Below are positions 57,068 to 64,000 of a DNA stretch of 64,000 nt, in pieces (positions within the stretch are counted from its first letter, which is position 1; the number at the start of each line of letters is the position of its first letter). Where the stretch lies: assembly GCA_023954375.1 (NCBI GenBank), contig JAMLIC010000002.1, forward strand, positions 1 through 64,000, written 5' to 3'. The notes under the pieces are model-generated. The model was not told where the DNA came from and searched no databases. It worked only from the letters and a program-made list of their open reading frames with translations. A program made the position numbers and the translations under genes. The stretch comes from Planctomycetota bacterium (GTDB lineage: Bacteria; Planctomycetota; J058).

Positions 57068-59020
57068 ATGGGCGAGCGCGCCACCCCCGCCGGCGAGTTC
57101 TTCCGCTGGCGCCCCGCGGGCGTCGGGCGCCGCGCCATCCCCTGCCCGCGCTGCGAGGGCGCGCGCACGCCCGTCCGGCTGCTCGAGAACCTGCTCGAGG
57201 CGCTGTGCGCCCGCTGCGGGCGCAACCTGGCGCTCGAGCGCGCGCGCGTGGTCGAGCGCGAGGAGGGGCCGGCCGCCCTCGGCGAGCGCCTGCTCGCGCT
57301 CGGCGCCATCGAGGACACGGACCTGCCGGTCGAGGGGCTCGACGCGCTCCTCGCGCGCGGCGCCCTCCGCCGCGACCTCCGGCTCACGCTCGACCTCGAC
57401 CTCGAGGCGCGGGCGTTCGCATACGGGGCGGCGCCGCTGCGCGAGCTCGTCCTCCCCGAGGAGGTCGAGCGCGCGCTCGAGGACCGCCGCGCCCGGGGCG
57501 GCGTCCTCAACGAGCTCCTGCGCGAGCGCGCGCTCGAGCGGCTCGGGGCCTCGCTGCGCAGCGTCGGCGTCGAGGTCGGCCTGCCCGCCCTCACGAGCGC
57601 GAGCGAGGTCGACCCGGCCTGCCGCCGCGCCCTGCCGCCGCGCGCCCTCGAGGTCTACCGTGCCGTGCCCGTGCGGCGCGAGGCCGACGCCCTCGTCGTC
57701 GCCGCCTGGGACCCGCTCGACGACGAGGTCATCTCCGACCTCGAGGCGCTCGTCGAGGGCCCCGTGCACACGATCCTGGCCACGTCGGACGCCCTCGGGC
57801 AGGCGCTCGCCGACCTGGGCATCCGCCCGCTCGGTGACGATCCGCCGCCGCCCGAGCTCGACGCGCGCGACGCGGCGGGGCCGCTCGACCTGGCGCTCCC
57901 CTTCGAGGGGATCCTCCTCGAGGCGCTCGAGGAGGGCGCGGCCGAGGTCCTCGTCGAGCCGCGCGCCGGGCGGGGGAGCCTGCGCTTCCGGGTGAAGGGC
58001 GAGCTGCGCAAGGAGCGCTCGGTCGGGCCGGAGGTGGCCAGCGCCCTCGCCGACCGGCTCGAGGAGCTGGCGATCGGGCCCATCCAGGGGGGGCCCGTCC
58101 AGGGCCCCCCGAAGGTCCGCCAGGGGCGCGCCCGCTGCGAGGTGTCGGGCCTCCCGGTTACGCTCGACTTCCGCATCCTGCACACCCCGCTCGGGCCGGC
58201 CGTGGCGCTCGAGCTCGAGGGCGAGGAGGAGCGGCCCCCCGCCGGCCTCTCGCACCTGGGCCTCACGCTCGACGCGCTCGCCGCCTTCGAGGCCGTCCTC
58301 GCCCGCGGCACGGGGATCATCGTCGTCGCCGGCCCGCGCCGCGGCGGCAAGACGGAGGCCTACCACGCGGTGCTCGAGCGGGCGACGCGGATCGGCGGGG
58401 CGGTCGTGTCGGTCGAGCGCCGCCCGCGCCGCGACCTGCCCGGGGTGACGCTGCTGGAGCTCGACCAGGCCGCGGCGCTCCGGGACGCCCTCCTCCACCC
58501 GGTCCCCGACTGGCTCGGGGTCGACGACGGCGCCGACGAGGCCGCCCGCCTGATCACCGACGTCGCCCTGGCCGGCGGGGCCGCCGTCGTCACGGTCACC
58601 GCGCCCGACGCGCGGACGGCCCTCCTGCGCCTCGAGCTCGCCGGCATCCCGGCCGAGCTCGCCCGCACGCACGTGCGGGCCGTCCTCGCCCGCCGCGTCG
58701 TCCCGCTCATCTGCCCGCGCTGCCGCGTCGCCTGCCAGCAGGCGAAGGCGCCCACGCGCCGGCTCCGCCTCGACCCGGCCCTCCTCGAGCGTCTCCCGCG
58801 CTGGGTCGGCCTGGGCTGCCCCGCCTGCGCCGACCAGGGCACCCGGGGCGTCCTGGCCCTGGCCGAGCTCGTGCGCCCTGGCCCGGAGGGGCTCGTCCCG
58901 GTGGCCGACTCGGCGCCCCTGGTGGCGCGGGCCCTCGAGCTCGTGCGTCAGGGGGACGCTCCGGTCGAGGCGCTCGCCGACCTCCTCGCCGGCGCCGGGC
59001 CGGGCGGCCTCCCCGCTTGA
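57068..59020 (+). CDS. Divergent GspE/PilB-like protein
   Basis: 650 aa, starting 2 nt after the preceding stop. N-terminal zinc ribbon (IPCPRCEG and LCARCGRNL), MshEN-like hairpins (LGERLLALGAIEDTDLPV, GGVLNELLRERALERLG), then a degenerate secretion ATPase. Walker A is GPRRGGKTE (about 422-430) in place of GPTGSGKTT. The Asp box is VSVERRPRRDLPG, without the ED pair. The expected GE(I/M)RD Walker B reads VDDGADEAA. The tetracysteine zinc motif (CPRCRVACQQ...GCPACADQG) is kept. ATP may bind but hydrolysis is doubtful, so it may be a non-catalytic partner in the hexamer or a regulator. Confidence 0.8.
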   Translation: MGERATPAGEFFRWRPAGVGRRAIPCPRCEGARTPVRLLENLLEALCARCGRNLALERARVVEREEGPAALGERLLALGAIEDTDLPVEGLDALLARGALRRDLRLTLDLDLEARAFAYGAAPLRELVLPEEVERALEDRRARGGVLNELLRERALERLGASLRSVGVEVGLPALTSASEVDPACRRALPPRALEVYRAVPVRREADALVVAAWDPLDDEVISDLEALVEGPVHTILATSDALGQALADLGIRPLGDDPPPPELDARDAAGPLDLALPFEGILLEALEEGAAEVLVEPRAGRGSLRFRVKGELRKERSVGPEVASALADRLEELAIGPIQGGPVQGPPKVRQGRARCEVSGLPVTLDFRILHTPLGPAVALELEGEEERPPAGLSHLGLTLDALAAFEAVLARGTGIIVVAGPRRGGKTEAYHAVLERATRIGGAVVSVERRPRRDLPGVTLLELDQAAALRDALLHPVPDWLGVDDGADEAARLITDVALAGGAAVVTVTAPDARTALLRLELAGIPAELARTHVRAVLARRVVPLICPRCRVACQQAKAPTRRLRLDPALLERLPRWVGLGCPACADQGTRGVLALAELVRPGPEGLVPVADSAPLVARALELVRQGDAPVEALADLLAGAGPGGLPA

Positions 59021-59039
59021 AGGCCCAGGGCCGACCCGG

Positions 59040-59094
59040 TACGCTCACGCGCCGAGACTTCCGAGTCCCTGGTCAACGACAGGCCCGCGGGCCT
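59040..59094 (+). promoter_or_regulatory. pilB leader with -10-like box and palindrome
   Basis: TACGCT (59040-59045, preceded by GG) resembles other -10 boxes here. A 14-bp perfect palindrome AGGCCCGCGGGCCT (59081-59094) lies 11 nt before the pilB ATG and could fold over the ribosome site or bind a regulator. Confidence 0.4.
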
Positions 59095-59105
59095 GATGAG
59101 GGGTC

Positions 59106-61748
59106 ATGAGCGACGACGACGCGCTGGGCTGGCTCGACGAGGCCGAGGACTCTCCCCCCAAGAAGCCCACGGCCGCCAAGCCCGCGGCCGCCAAGCCCGC
59201 GCCGGCCAAGCCCGCGCCGGCCAAGCCCGCGCCGAAGAAGGAGGTCGAGGAGGACTTCCAGGACGCGCTCGAGTGGCTGAAGGAGAGCGGCGGCGACGAG
59301 CCGGCCGACGAGGGCGCCGGCCTCGACTGGCTCGGCGGCGGCGACGGCGACGCGCCGGCCCTCACCCACGAGGAGGAGGACGACGACGCCGGGGTCAGCA
59401 TCTTCTCCACCGCCCTCGACGACTTCTTCGAGGGGCTCGAGACGACCGAGGAGAAGAAGCCCGTCGAGGCCGACCCGGCCGCGACCATCGTCACGGGCCG
59501 GCGCCGGCCGCGCAAGCAGCGCGCGGGCGTCGCGGGCGACCAGCGGGTCGAGAAGGTCGTCAACACCCTCGTCCGCTACCTGACGCGCAAGGACCCGGTC
59601 CGCGAGTCGCAGCTCGACACGATCTACCGGCTCACGGTCGGCAAGCTCGTCGACCCGCTCAGCGCCGAGGTGATCATCGTCTACTCGCTCGACGAGAAGC
59701 GCGCGGCGCACTTCGCGCACCTCTTCTACTCGAAGGCGCTGTTCAAGAACCATCCGGGCCTCGAGGAGCGCTTCACCCGCAGCCTCGACAAGCTGGGCCA
59801 GACCGTGATCCCCGCCGGGTCCGGGATCCTCGGGCGGGCCGTCGACGGGCGGAAGTCGATCACGTCGCTCGACGCGCGGGCCGACCGCGAGTTCGAGAAC
59901 CACCTCGGCCGGCTCACCGGCTACGAGGTGCGGACGATGCTCACCATCCCCATCTGCGACGGGGAGCACGCCTACGGCGCCATCCAGGTGATGAACAAGG
60001 ACCCGCAGAGCGGGGAGGAGTTCTTCAGCTACCAGGACCTGAAGCTGCTCGAGGAGATCGCCGCCTACATGGGCCGGCTGATCCACATCTGCCGCGAGCC
60101 GGGGCTCGAGCGCACCGACCAGGAGATCGCCGGCTACTACGCCCGCCTGGCCAACGCCGAGGTCTTCGACTGCACGAACCCGGACCTCGAGTGGGACGAC
60201 CGCCTGTGGGAGGTCGTCGGCGTCGATGCGATCATGAAGTTCGAGATCCTCCCGCTGAAGAAGCTCGACAGCAAGTCGCTCCAGGTCATCATGGCCAACC
60301 CGCTCGACCAGCCGCGGCGGGCGTCGTTCGAGGCGGCCACCGACCTGCAGATCGGCGAGGTCCTCGTCTCGACCGAGGCCCAGATCAAGGCCGTGCTCGA
60401 CGACCGGCTCAAGCGGCGGAAGAAGGACCAGACGGCCGCCGAGTTCGACGAGCTGACCAGCGAGATCACCGGCGACGCGGAGAAGGTGGAGATCAAGGAC
60501 GGCGAGTCCGAGGAGGACTCGAGCCCGATCATCAAGCTGGTCAACCGCATCATCGAGGACGCCTACTCGCGCGGCGCGTCGGACATCCACATCGAGCCGT
60601 TCGAGGGCAGGGCGCGCGTCCGCTACCGCATCGACGGCGACCTCCAGGAGCGCATGAGCCTGCCGACCAAGGCGGTCCCGGCGATCCTCTCGCGCATCAA
60701 GATCATGTCGAACCTGGACATCGCCGAGCGGCGCCTGCCCCAGGACGGCAAGATCAAGTTCAAGCGCTTCTCCAAGCGCGGCCTCGACCTCGACCTGCGC
60801 GTCGCCACGGGCCCCATGGCCTTCGGCGAGAAGTGCGTCATGCGACTCCTGGCCAAGGGCTCGATCGCCCTGGGCCTCGACGCCATGGGCTTCTCCGAGC
60901 AGAACCTCGCCAAGTACCGCTGGGGCTGCAAGCAGCCCTACGGCATGGTGCTCAACGTCGGCCCCACCGGCTCGGGCAAGACGACGACGCTCTACTCGGG
61001 GCTGACCGAGGTGAACTCGATCGACGTCAACATCCAGACGGCCGAGGACCCGATCGAGTACCCGCTCGACGGCATCAACCAGATGCAGATGCAGAAGGAC
61101 ATCGGGCTGACCTTCGCGGCGGCCCTGAAGTGCTACCTGCGTATGGACCCGGACATCATCCTCGTCGGCGAGATCCGTGACCTCGAGACGGCCGAGATCG
61201 GCATCGAGGCCTCGCTCACGGGCCACCTGCTCTTCTCCACGCTGCACACCAACGACGCCGCGGGCACGGTCACGCGCTTCATCGAGATGGGCATCGAGCC
61301 CTTCATGGTGAGCTCGTCGCTGCTCGTCGTCTGCGCGCAGCGCCTCCTGCGCCGGGTGTGCGACAAGTGCCGCAAGGAGTGGACGCCGAGCGAGCGGGAG
61401 ATGAAGCTCCTCATGCGCGACACGCGGCCCTGCCCGCCGCAGATGTTCATCCACAACGACGCGCGGAAGGCGGGTGAGAAGAAGCTCTGCGCGCGCTGCG
61501 CCGGCGCCGGCTACAAGGGCCGTATCGGCACGCACGAGGTGCTCACGCTGAACGACGAGCTGCGCGAGCTGATCAACAAGTCGGCCTCCTCCCACGAGAT
61601 CAAGGAGGCGGCGGTGCGCGCCGGCATGTCGACGATCTTCCAGGACGCGCTGCACAAGGTGAAGCAGGGCATCACGGACCTCGAGGACGTGATGGCCAAC
61701 GTCAAGGCCGACGAGCGCAAGGACGCGAAGCAGGACGAGTTCGAGTAG
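59106..61748 (+). CDS. pilB: GAF-MshEN-PilB type pilus/secretion ATPase
   Basis: 880 aa, far longer than the 570 of simple PilB. Order: Lys/Pro/Ala-rich N-terminus (AAKPAPAKPAP repeats) with acidic W-containing segments; a GAF domain (about 155-335, VRTMLTIPICDGEHAYGAIQVMNK); an MshEN-like segment (about 360-440); then the ATPase: SRGASDIHIEPFEGRARVRYRIDG, NVGPTGSGKTTTLYSG (Walker A, about 617-627), TAEDPIEYPLDG, DPDIILVGEIRDLETAEIGI (Walker B), GHLLFSTLHTNDAAG, and the zinc tetracysteine CDKCRKEW...CARCAGAGYKGR. It drives pilus or pseudopilus assembly; the GAF domain probably gates it by a small ligand. All catalytic motifs are intact. Confidence 0.95.
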   Translation: MSDDDALGWLDEAEDSPPKKPTAAKPAAAKPAPAKPAPAKPAPKKEVEEDFQDALEWLKESGGDEPADEGAGLDWLGGGDGDAPALTHEEEDDDAGVSIFSTALDDFFEGLETTEEKKPVEADPAATIVTGRRRPRKQRAGVAGDQRVEKVVNTLVRYLTRKDPVRESQLDTIYRLTVGKLVDPLSAEVIIVYSLDEKRAAHFAHLFYSKALFKNHPGLEERFTRSLDKLGQTVIPAGSGILGRAVDGRKSITSLDARADREFENHLGRLTGYEVRTMLTIPICDGEHAYGAIQVMNKDPQSGEEFFSYQDLKLLEEIAAYMGRLIHICREPGLERTDQEIAGYYARLANAEVFDCTNPDLEWDDRLWEVVGVDAIMKFEILPLKKLDSKSLQVIMANPLDQPRRASFEAATDLQIGEVLVSTEAQIKAVLDDRLKRRKKDQTAAEFDELTSEITGDAEKVEIKDGESEEDSSPIIKLVNRIIEDAYSRGASDIHIEPFEGRARVRYRIDGDLQERMSLPTKAVPAILSRIKIMSNLDIAERRLPQDGKIKFKRFSKRGLDLDLRVATGPMAFGEKCVMRLLAKGSIALGLDAMGFSEQNLAKYRWGCKQPYGMVLNVGPTGSGKTTTLYSGLTEVNSIDVNIQTAEDPIEYPLDGINQMQMQKDIGLTFAAALKCYLRMDPDIILVGEIRDLETAEIGIEASLTGHLLFSTLHTNDAAGTVTRFIEMGIEPFMVSSSLLVVCAQRLLRRVCDKCRKEWTPSEREMKLLMRDTRPCPPQMFIHNDARKAGEKKLCARCAGAGYKGRIGTHEVLTLNDELRELINKSASSHEIKEAAVRAGMSTIFQDALHKVKQGITDLEDVMANVKADERKDAKQDEFE

Positions 61749-61816
61749 CGACTCCCCGGTCGATCCTGACCGCGGAGGACGGAGCACGACCTCGCGGCCA
61801 GGGGTGGAACGGAGCG

Positions 61817-61980
61817 ACACGTGAGGCGAGGCCGCGGAGGCCGAGGCGCTGCCGCGCGAAGGCGAGCGGAGGCGGCCTGCTGGCCACCGAGCGAGCCTGA
61901 GCGGTCGGGTGGCGCGCGTCAGCGCGGCACCCGACGAACGGCAGCGCCAGGCATCGGCGGCCGCAGCCGTCGGTCACACT
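61817..61980. repeat. Dispersed intergenic repeat, copy 2
   Basis: Same element as 21731-21878 (shared AGGCGGCCTGCTGGCC, CGAGCCTGAGCGGTCGGG, GGCCGCAGCC and TCACAC end). It lies between pilB and tam and fills most of the 61749-61982 gap. Confidence 0.7.
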
Positions 61981-61982
61981 AG

Positions 61983-62747
61983 ATGGACCCCTGGCGGCCG
62001 GACCTCTACGCGCGCTTCGCCGCGGAGCGGCGCCGCCCGTTCGACGACCTCGTGGCCCTGGTCGAGCCCGCGCCGGACATGCGCATTCTCGACCTCGGCT
62101 GCGGCACGGGCGCGCTGACCCGGGCGCTCCACGAGCGCCTGGGCGCGCGTGAGACGCTCGGCCTCGACCGCTCCGCGGCCATGCTCGCCCGGAGCGCCGA
62201 GCACGCGGCGCCGGGGCTCCGCTTCGCGCAGGGCGACCTGGGCGCCGTCGGGGCCGACGGGGCGTACGACCTGGTCTTCTCCAACGCCGCCCTGCACTGG
62301 GTGGACGACCACCCGGCGCTCCTGGCGCGCCTCACCCGGGCGGTCGCCCCGGGGGGTCAGCTGGCCGTGCAGGTGCCGGCGAACTTCGACCACCCGTCGC
62401 ACCGGACCGCGGACGACGTGGCCGGCGAGGCGCCGTTCCGCGAGGCGCTCGGCGGCTGGCGCTGGGGCGACCGCGTCCTCGACCCGCGCGCCTACGCCGA
62501 GCTCCTCCACCGGCTGGGCTGGGGGCAACAACACGTGCGGCTCGTCGTCTACCCGCACGTCCTGGAGGGGCCGGAGGCGGTCGTCGACTGGGTGCGCGGG
62601 ACGCTGCTCACCGCCTACGAGGAGCGGCTGGGCCCGCGCTACGCCCCGTTCCTCGAGCGCTACCGCGCCCTGCTCCTCGCGCGGCTGCCGGCGGAGCGGC
62701 CGTACTTCTACGGGTTCAAGCGCATCCTCATGTGGGCGCGCAAGTGA
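61983..62747 (+). CDS. tam: Trans-aconitate 2-methyltransferase-like protein
   Basis: 254 aa; E. coli Tam has 252. Start MDPWRPDLYARFAAERRRPFDDL matches the family's W(N/D)P..YLxFAxxRxRPxxDLL. SAM motif ILDLGCGTGALTRAL, acidic LGLDRSAAML, FAQGDLGAV, then FSNAALHWVDDH (the family's FANAxxQW) and VPANFDHPSH. It methylates trans-aconitate, an inhibitor of the citric acid cycle, in the cytoplasm. The C-terminus RPYFYGFKRILMWARK fits the typical end. A monocistronic unit. Confidence 0.88.
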   Translation: MDPWRPDLYARFAAERRRPFDDLVALVEPAPDMRILDLGCGTGALTRALHERLGARETLGLDRSAAMLARSAEHAAPGLRFAQGDLGAVGADGAYDLVFSNAALHWVDDHPALLARLTRAVAPGGQLAVQVPANFDHPSHRTADDVAGEAPFREALGGWRWGDRVLDPRAYAELLHRLGWGQQHVRLVVYPHVLEGPEAVVDWVRGTLLTAYEERLGPRYAPFLERYRALLLARLPAERPYFYGFKRILMWARK

Positions 62748-62750
62748 CGG

Positions 62751-62903
62751 TCAGTTGAGCGGGGCCGAGAGCTCGATCTGAACGAGCAGGTCTCTCGCCT
62801 GCTCGGTGAGGTCCGACTCGAGCTGCACCGAGACGCTGTCCTGCACCGCCTGCGCGAACTTCAGGACGACGAGGAGGGCGCCGAGGTCGACGTGCGGGGG
62901 CAT
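62751..62903 (-). CDS. 50-aa hypothetical protein
   Basis: ATG 62903 with AGAGG 6 nt upstream. A helical, moderately acidic peptide (LGALLVVLKFAQAVQDSVSVQL, LTEQARDLLVQIELS). Longer starts would run into the palindrome upstream and look non-coding. No family recognised; the 16-bp dyad before it suggests regulation. It converges with tam, 3 bp between stops. Confidence 0.5.
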   Translation of the reverse strand: MPPHVDLGALLVVLKFAQAVQDSVSVQLESDLTEQARDLLVQIELSAPLN

Positions 62904-62962
62904 CGAGGTCCTCTTCCGAAGGGGTGGTCTCGACTGTCGCTCTCGTGCGCCCGGCGGTTCAA

Positions 62963-62978
62963 TCATCAGCCCTGATGA
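62963..62978. promoter_or_regulatory. TCATCAG-CC-CTGATGA dyad
   Basis: Perfect 7-bp arms with a 2-bp spacer, 60 bp upstream of the 50-aa gene and 44 bp after the SDR stop. Typical size and spacing of a dimeric regulator operator. Confidence 0.5.
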
Positions 62979-63021
62979 CCCCACCCCCGGGGCAACCCCT
63001 GCCAGGGATCTCCTGAGGGGC

Positions 63022-63714
63022 TCACCAGGGGAGGACGTCCCCCTCGTAGTCGAAGAACTTGCCCGTGTCCTCGAGGGTCGCCCGGTCGATCACCTGCCGC
63101 ATGCCCCGCACGCTCTCGGGCGCCTCGAGGGGCGCCTGCGCGCCGCCCATGTCGGTCTTCACCCAGCCGGGGTGTACGAGGAGGCAGGTGATCCGGCGCG
63201 GGCGGAGGTCGAGGGCCATGCACGCGGTGGCCATGTTCAGGGCGGCCTTGCTGCTGCGGTAGGCGTAGCTGCCGCCGCTCTGGTTGTCGCCGATGCTCCC
63301 CATCAGGCTCGTGACGTTGACCACCTGCCGCCGCTCGCTGCGCGCGACCTGCTCGAGGAAGACCTCGGCCATCCGGACGGGCGCGAGCGTGTTGACGCGG
63401 AACGACCGCTCCCAGGCGGCGAGGTCCAGCTCGCCGAACCGCCCCTCCCGCACGTAGATGCCGGCGTTGTTGAGCAGGAGGTCGATCGCCTCGCCGGCGA
63501 GCTCCCGCCCGAGCGTCTCGATCCGGGCCGGCTCCTCGACGTCGAGCGCGTGCACGGTCACGCGGCCGCCCGAGGCGCCCGCCAGCGCGGCCAGGTCGGT
63601 GGCCGCCCGCGGGTCGCGGCAGCAGGCCAGGACGCGCCAGCCGGCCTCGGCGTACTGGCGGACGAACTCGAGGCCGAGGCCGCGGTTCGCGCCGGTGATC
63701 AGGGTCGTGGGCAT
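63022..63714 (-). CDS. SDR family oxidoreductase
   Basis: 230 aa from ATG 63714 (GGAGGAG just upstream). TGANRGLG (about 8-15) binds NAD(P), ACCRDP places an Arg for the NADP phosphate, then NNAGIY, VTSLMGS with catalytic Ser, and YRSSKAALNMA with YxxxK. HPGWVKTDMGG is the PG loop. It resembles C-factor-like/sniffer carbonyl reductases. Substrate unknown. No operon partner is apparent. Confidence 0.92.
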   Translation of the reverse strand: MPTTLITGANRGLGLEFVRQYAEAGWRVLACCRDPRAATDLAALAGASGGRVTVHALDVEEPARIETLGRELAGEAIDLLLNNAGIYVREGRFGELDLAAWERSFRVNTLAPVRMAEVFLEQVARSERRQVVNVTSLMGSIGDNQSGGSYAYRSSKAALNMATACMALDLRPRRITCLLVHPGWVKTDMGGAQAPLEAPESVRGMRQVIDRATLEDTGKFFDYEGDVLPW

Positions 63715-63791
63715 GAGCTCCTCCAGGAGGCGAGCACCTTGCGCAGCGGGGCGCCCCCGGTCAAGGGGGGGTGTCACCTGAGATGAGTGAT

Positions 63792-64000
63792 GCGCTCGCG
63801 AGGGGCGGGCGATGGGAGCACGTCCCGGACTGGCACGAGCTGGCCCGTTCCGCCCGTCCCCATCGCTCGCTCGGGCGGGTCGGTTACGTGCAGCGCTCGC
63901 GAGGGGCGGGCGATGGGAGCACGTCCCGGACTGGCACGAGCTGGCCCGTTCCGCCCGTCCCCACCGCTCGCTCGGGCGGGTGGAAAGTACTCAAGCGCTC
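63792..64000. repeat. ~101-bp tandem repeat with internal dyads, continues off window
   Basis: Unit 1 is 63792-63892, unit 2 is 63893-63994, and a third begins at 63995. The first ~88 bp are identical except one T/C; the last 13-15 bp differ between units. Each unit can fold: GGGCGGGCGATGGG near its start pairs with CCC(A)TCGC and CCGCCC stretches further on. No gene is seen from 63715 to the edge. Confidence 0.85.

Noticed and set aside
63792..64000. Integron attC array or CRISPR
   Set aside because: The GTTRRRY/RYYYAAC boxes of attC are missing, and the variable stretch is too short for spacers.

Overview
The window is very GC-rich (roughly 70-75 % by eye) and densely packed with bacterial genes. 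The gene content points to a Planctomycetota-like bacterium: many Hanks-type Ser/Thr kinases with C-terminal TPR/HEAT regions (two with DWG in place of DFG), a FloA-type flotillin, a PDZ plus squalene-cyclase-like repeat protein, FHA-DUF4388, HEAT/TPR secreted proteins and a type IV pilus style motor cluster. This is inference from families; there is no rRNA to settle it, and a myxobacterium-like lineage is the main alternative. I saw no tRNA, rRNA or CRISPR array.

Layout. 0.1-6.2 kb (minus): a three-gene operon with overlapping stop/start codons (secreted HEAT/TPR protein, cupin lipoprotein, HEAT-repeat membrane protein). 6.4-17.5 kb: two paralogous kinase-TPR genes, the first frameshifted, separated by an accessory island at 10.25-12.9 kb. 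The island holds a truncated DUF2625-like gene, the broken tail of an RHS-type polymorphic toxin, a DUF7336-like partner gene, REP-like palindromes, a 457-bp direct duplication and an HUH (REP-associated type) transposase. 17.5-25.8 kb: a third kinase, a PDZ/terpenoid-cyclase-fold protein, FHA-DUF4388, floA with a small membrane protein, and htpG. 25.9-36.5 kb: gluzincin-like secreted protease, TPR membrane protein, sensor histidine kinase coupled to an apparently inactive rhomboid, a phospholipase C/P1-nuclease-like secreted protein and a long Asp/Lys-rich protein. 36.7-46.3 kb: mostly housekeeping genes (two oxidoreductases, a ZAS-like membrane protein, thermonuclease, winged-helix regulator, glycogen phosphorylase, mutM, small YbjN-like and receiver-like proteins). 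46.3-53.2 kb: three more kinases, one with a roughly 1-kb tandem peptide-repeat tail whose frame is disturbed and one fused to a receiver domain, plus a methyltransferase. 53.2-61.7 kb: a GAF protein, PilT, an acidic MshEN-like protein, a degenerate GspE and a GAF-MshEN-PilB fusion. 61.9-64.0 kb: tam, a 50-aa protein, an SDR and a tandem repeat running off the edge.

How it fits together. Six Hanks kinases, one histidine kinase, FHA, GAF and receiver domains lie within 64 kb. Several kinases share an N-terminal helical module resembling the GspE-N/MshEN domain of the pilus/secretion ATPases encoded here, which suggests (inference) one signalling network feeding a pilus or secretion machine. 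The strongest candidates for new biology are the toxin-tail island flanked by perfect 67-bp repeats, the shared MshEN-like module, and the acidic-repeat proteins.

A recurring sequence feature is a TAnnnT -10-like hexamer very close to start codons. In four genes only 7-8 nt separate it from the ATG, suggesting leaderless transcripts.
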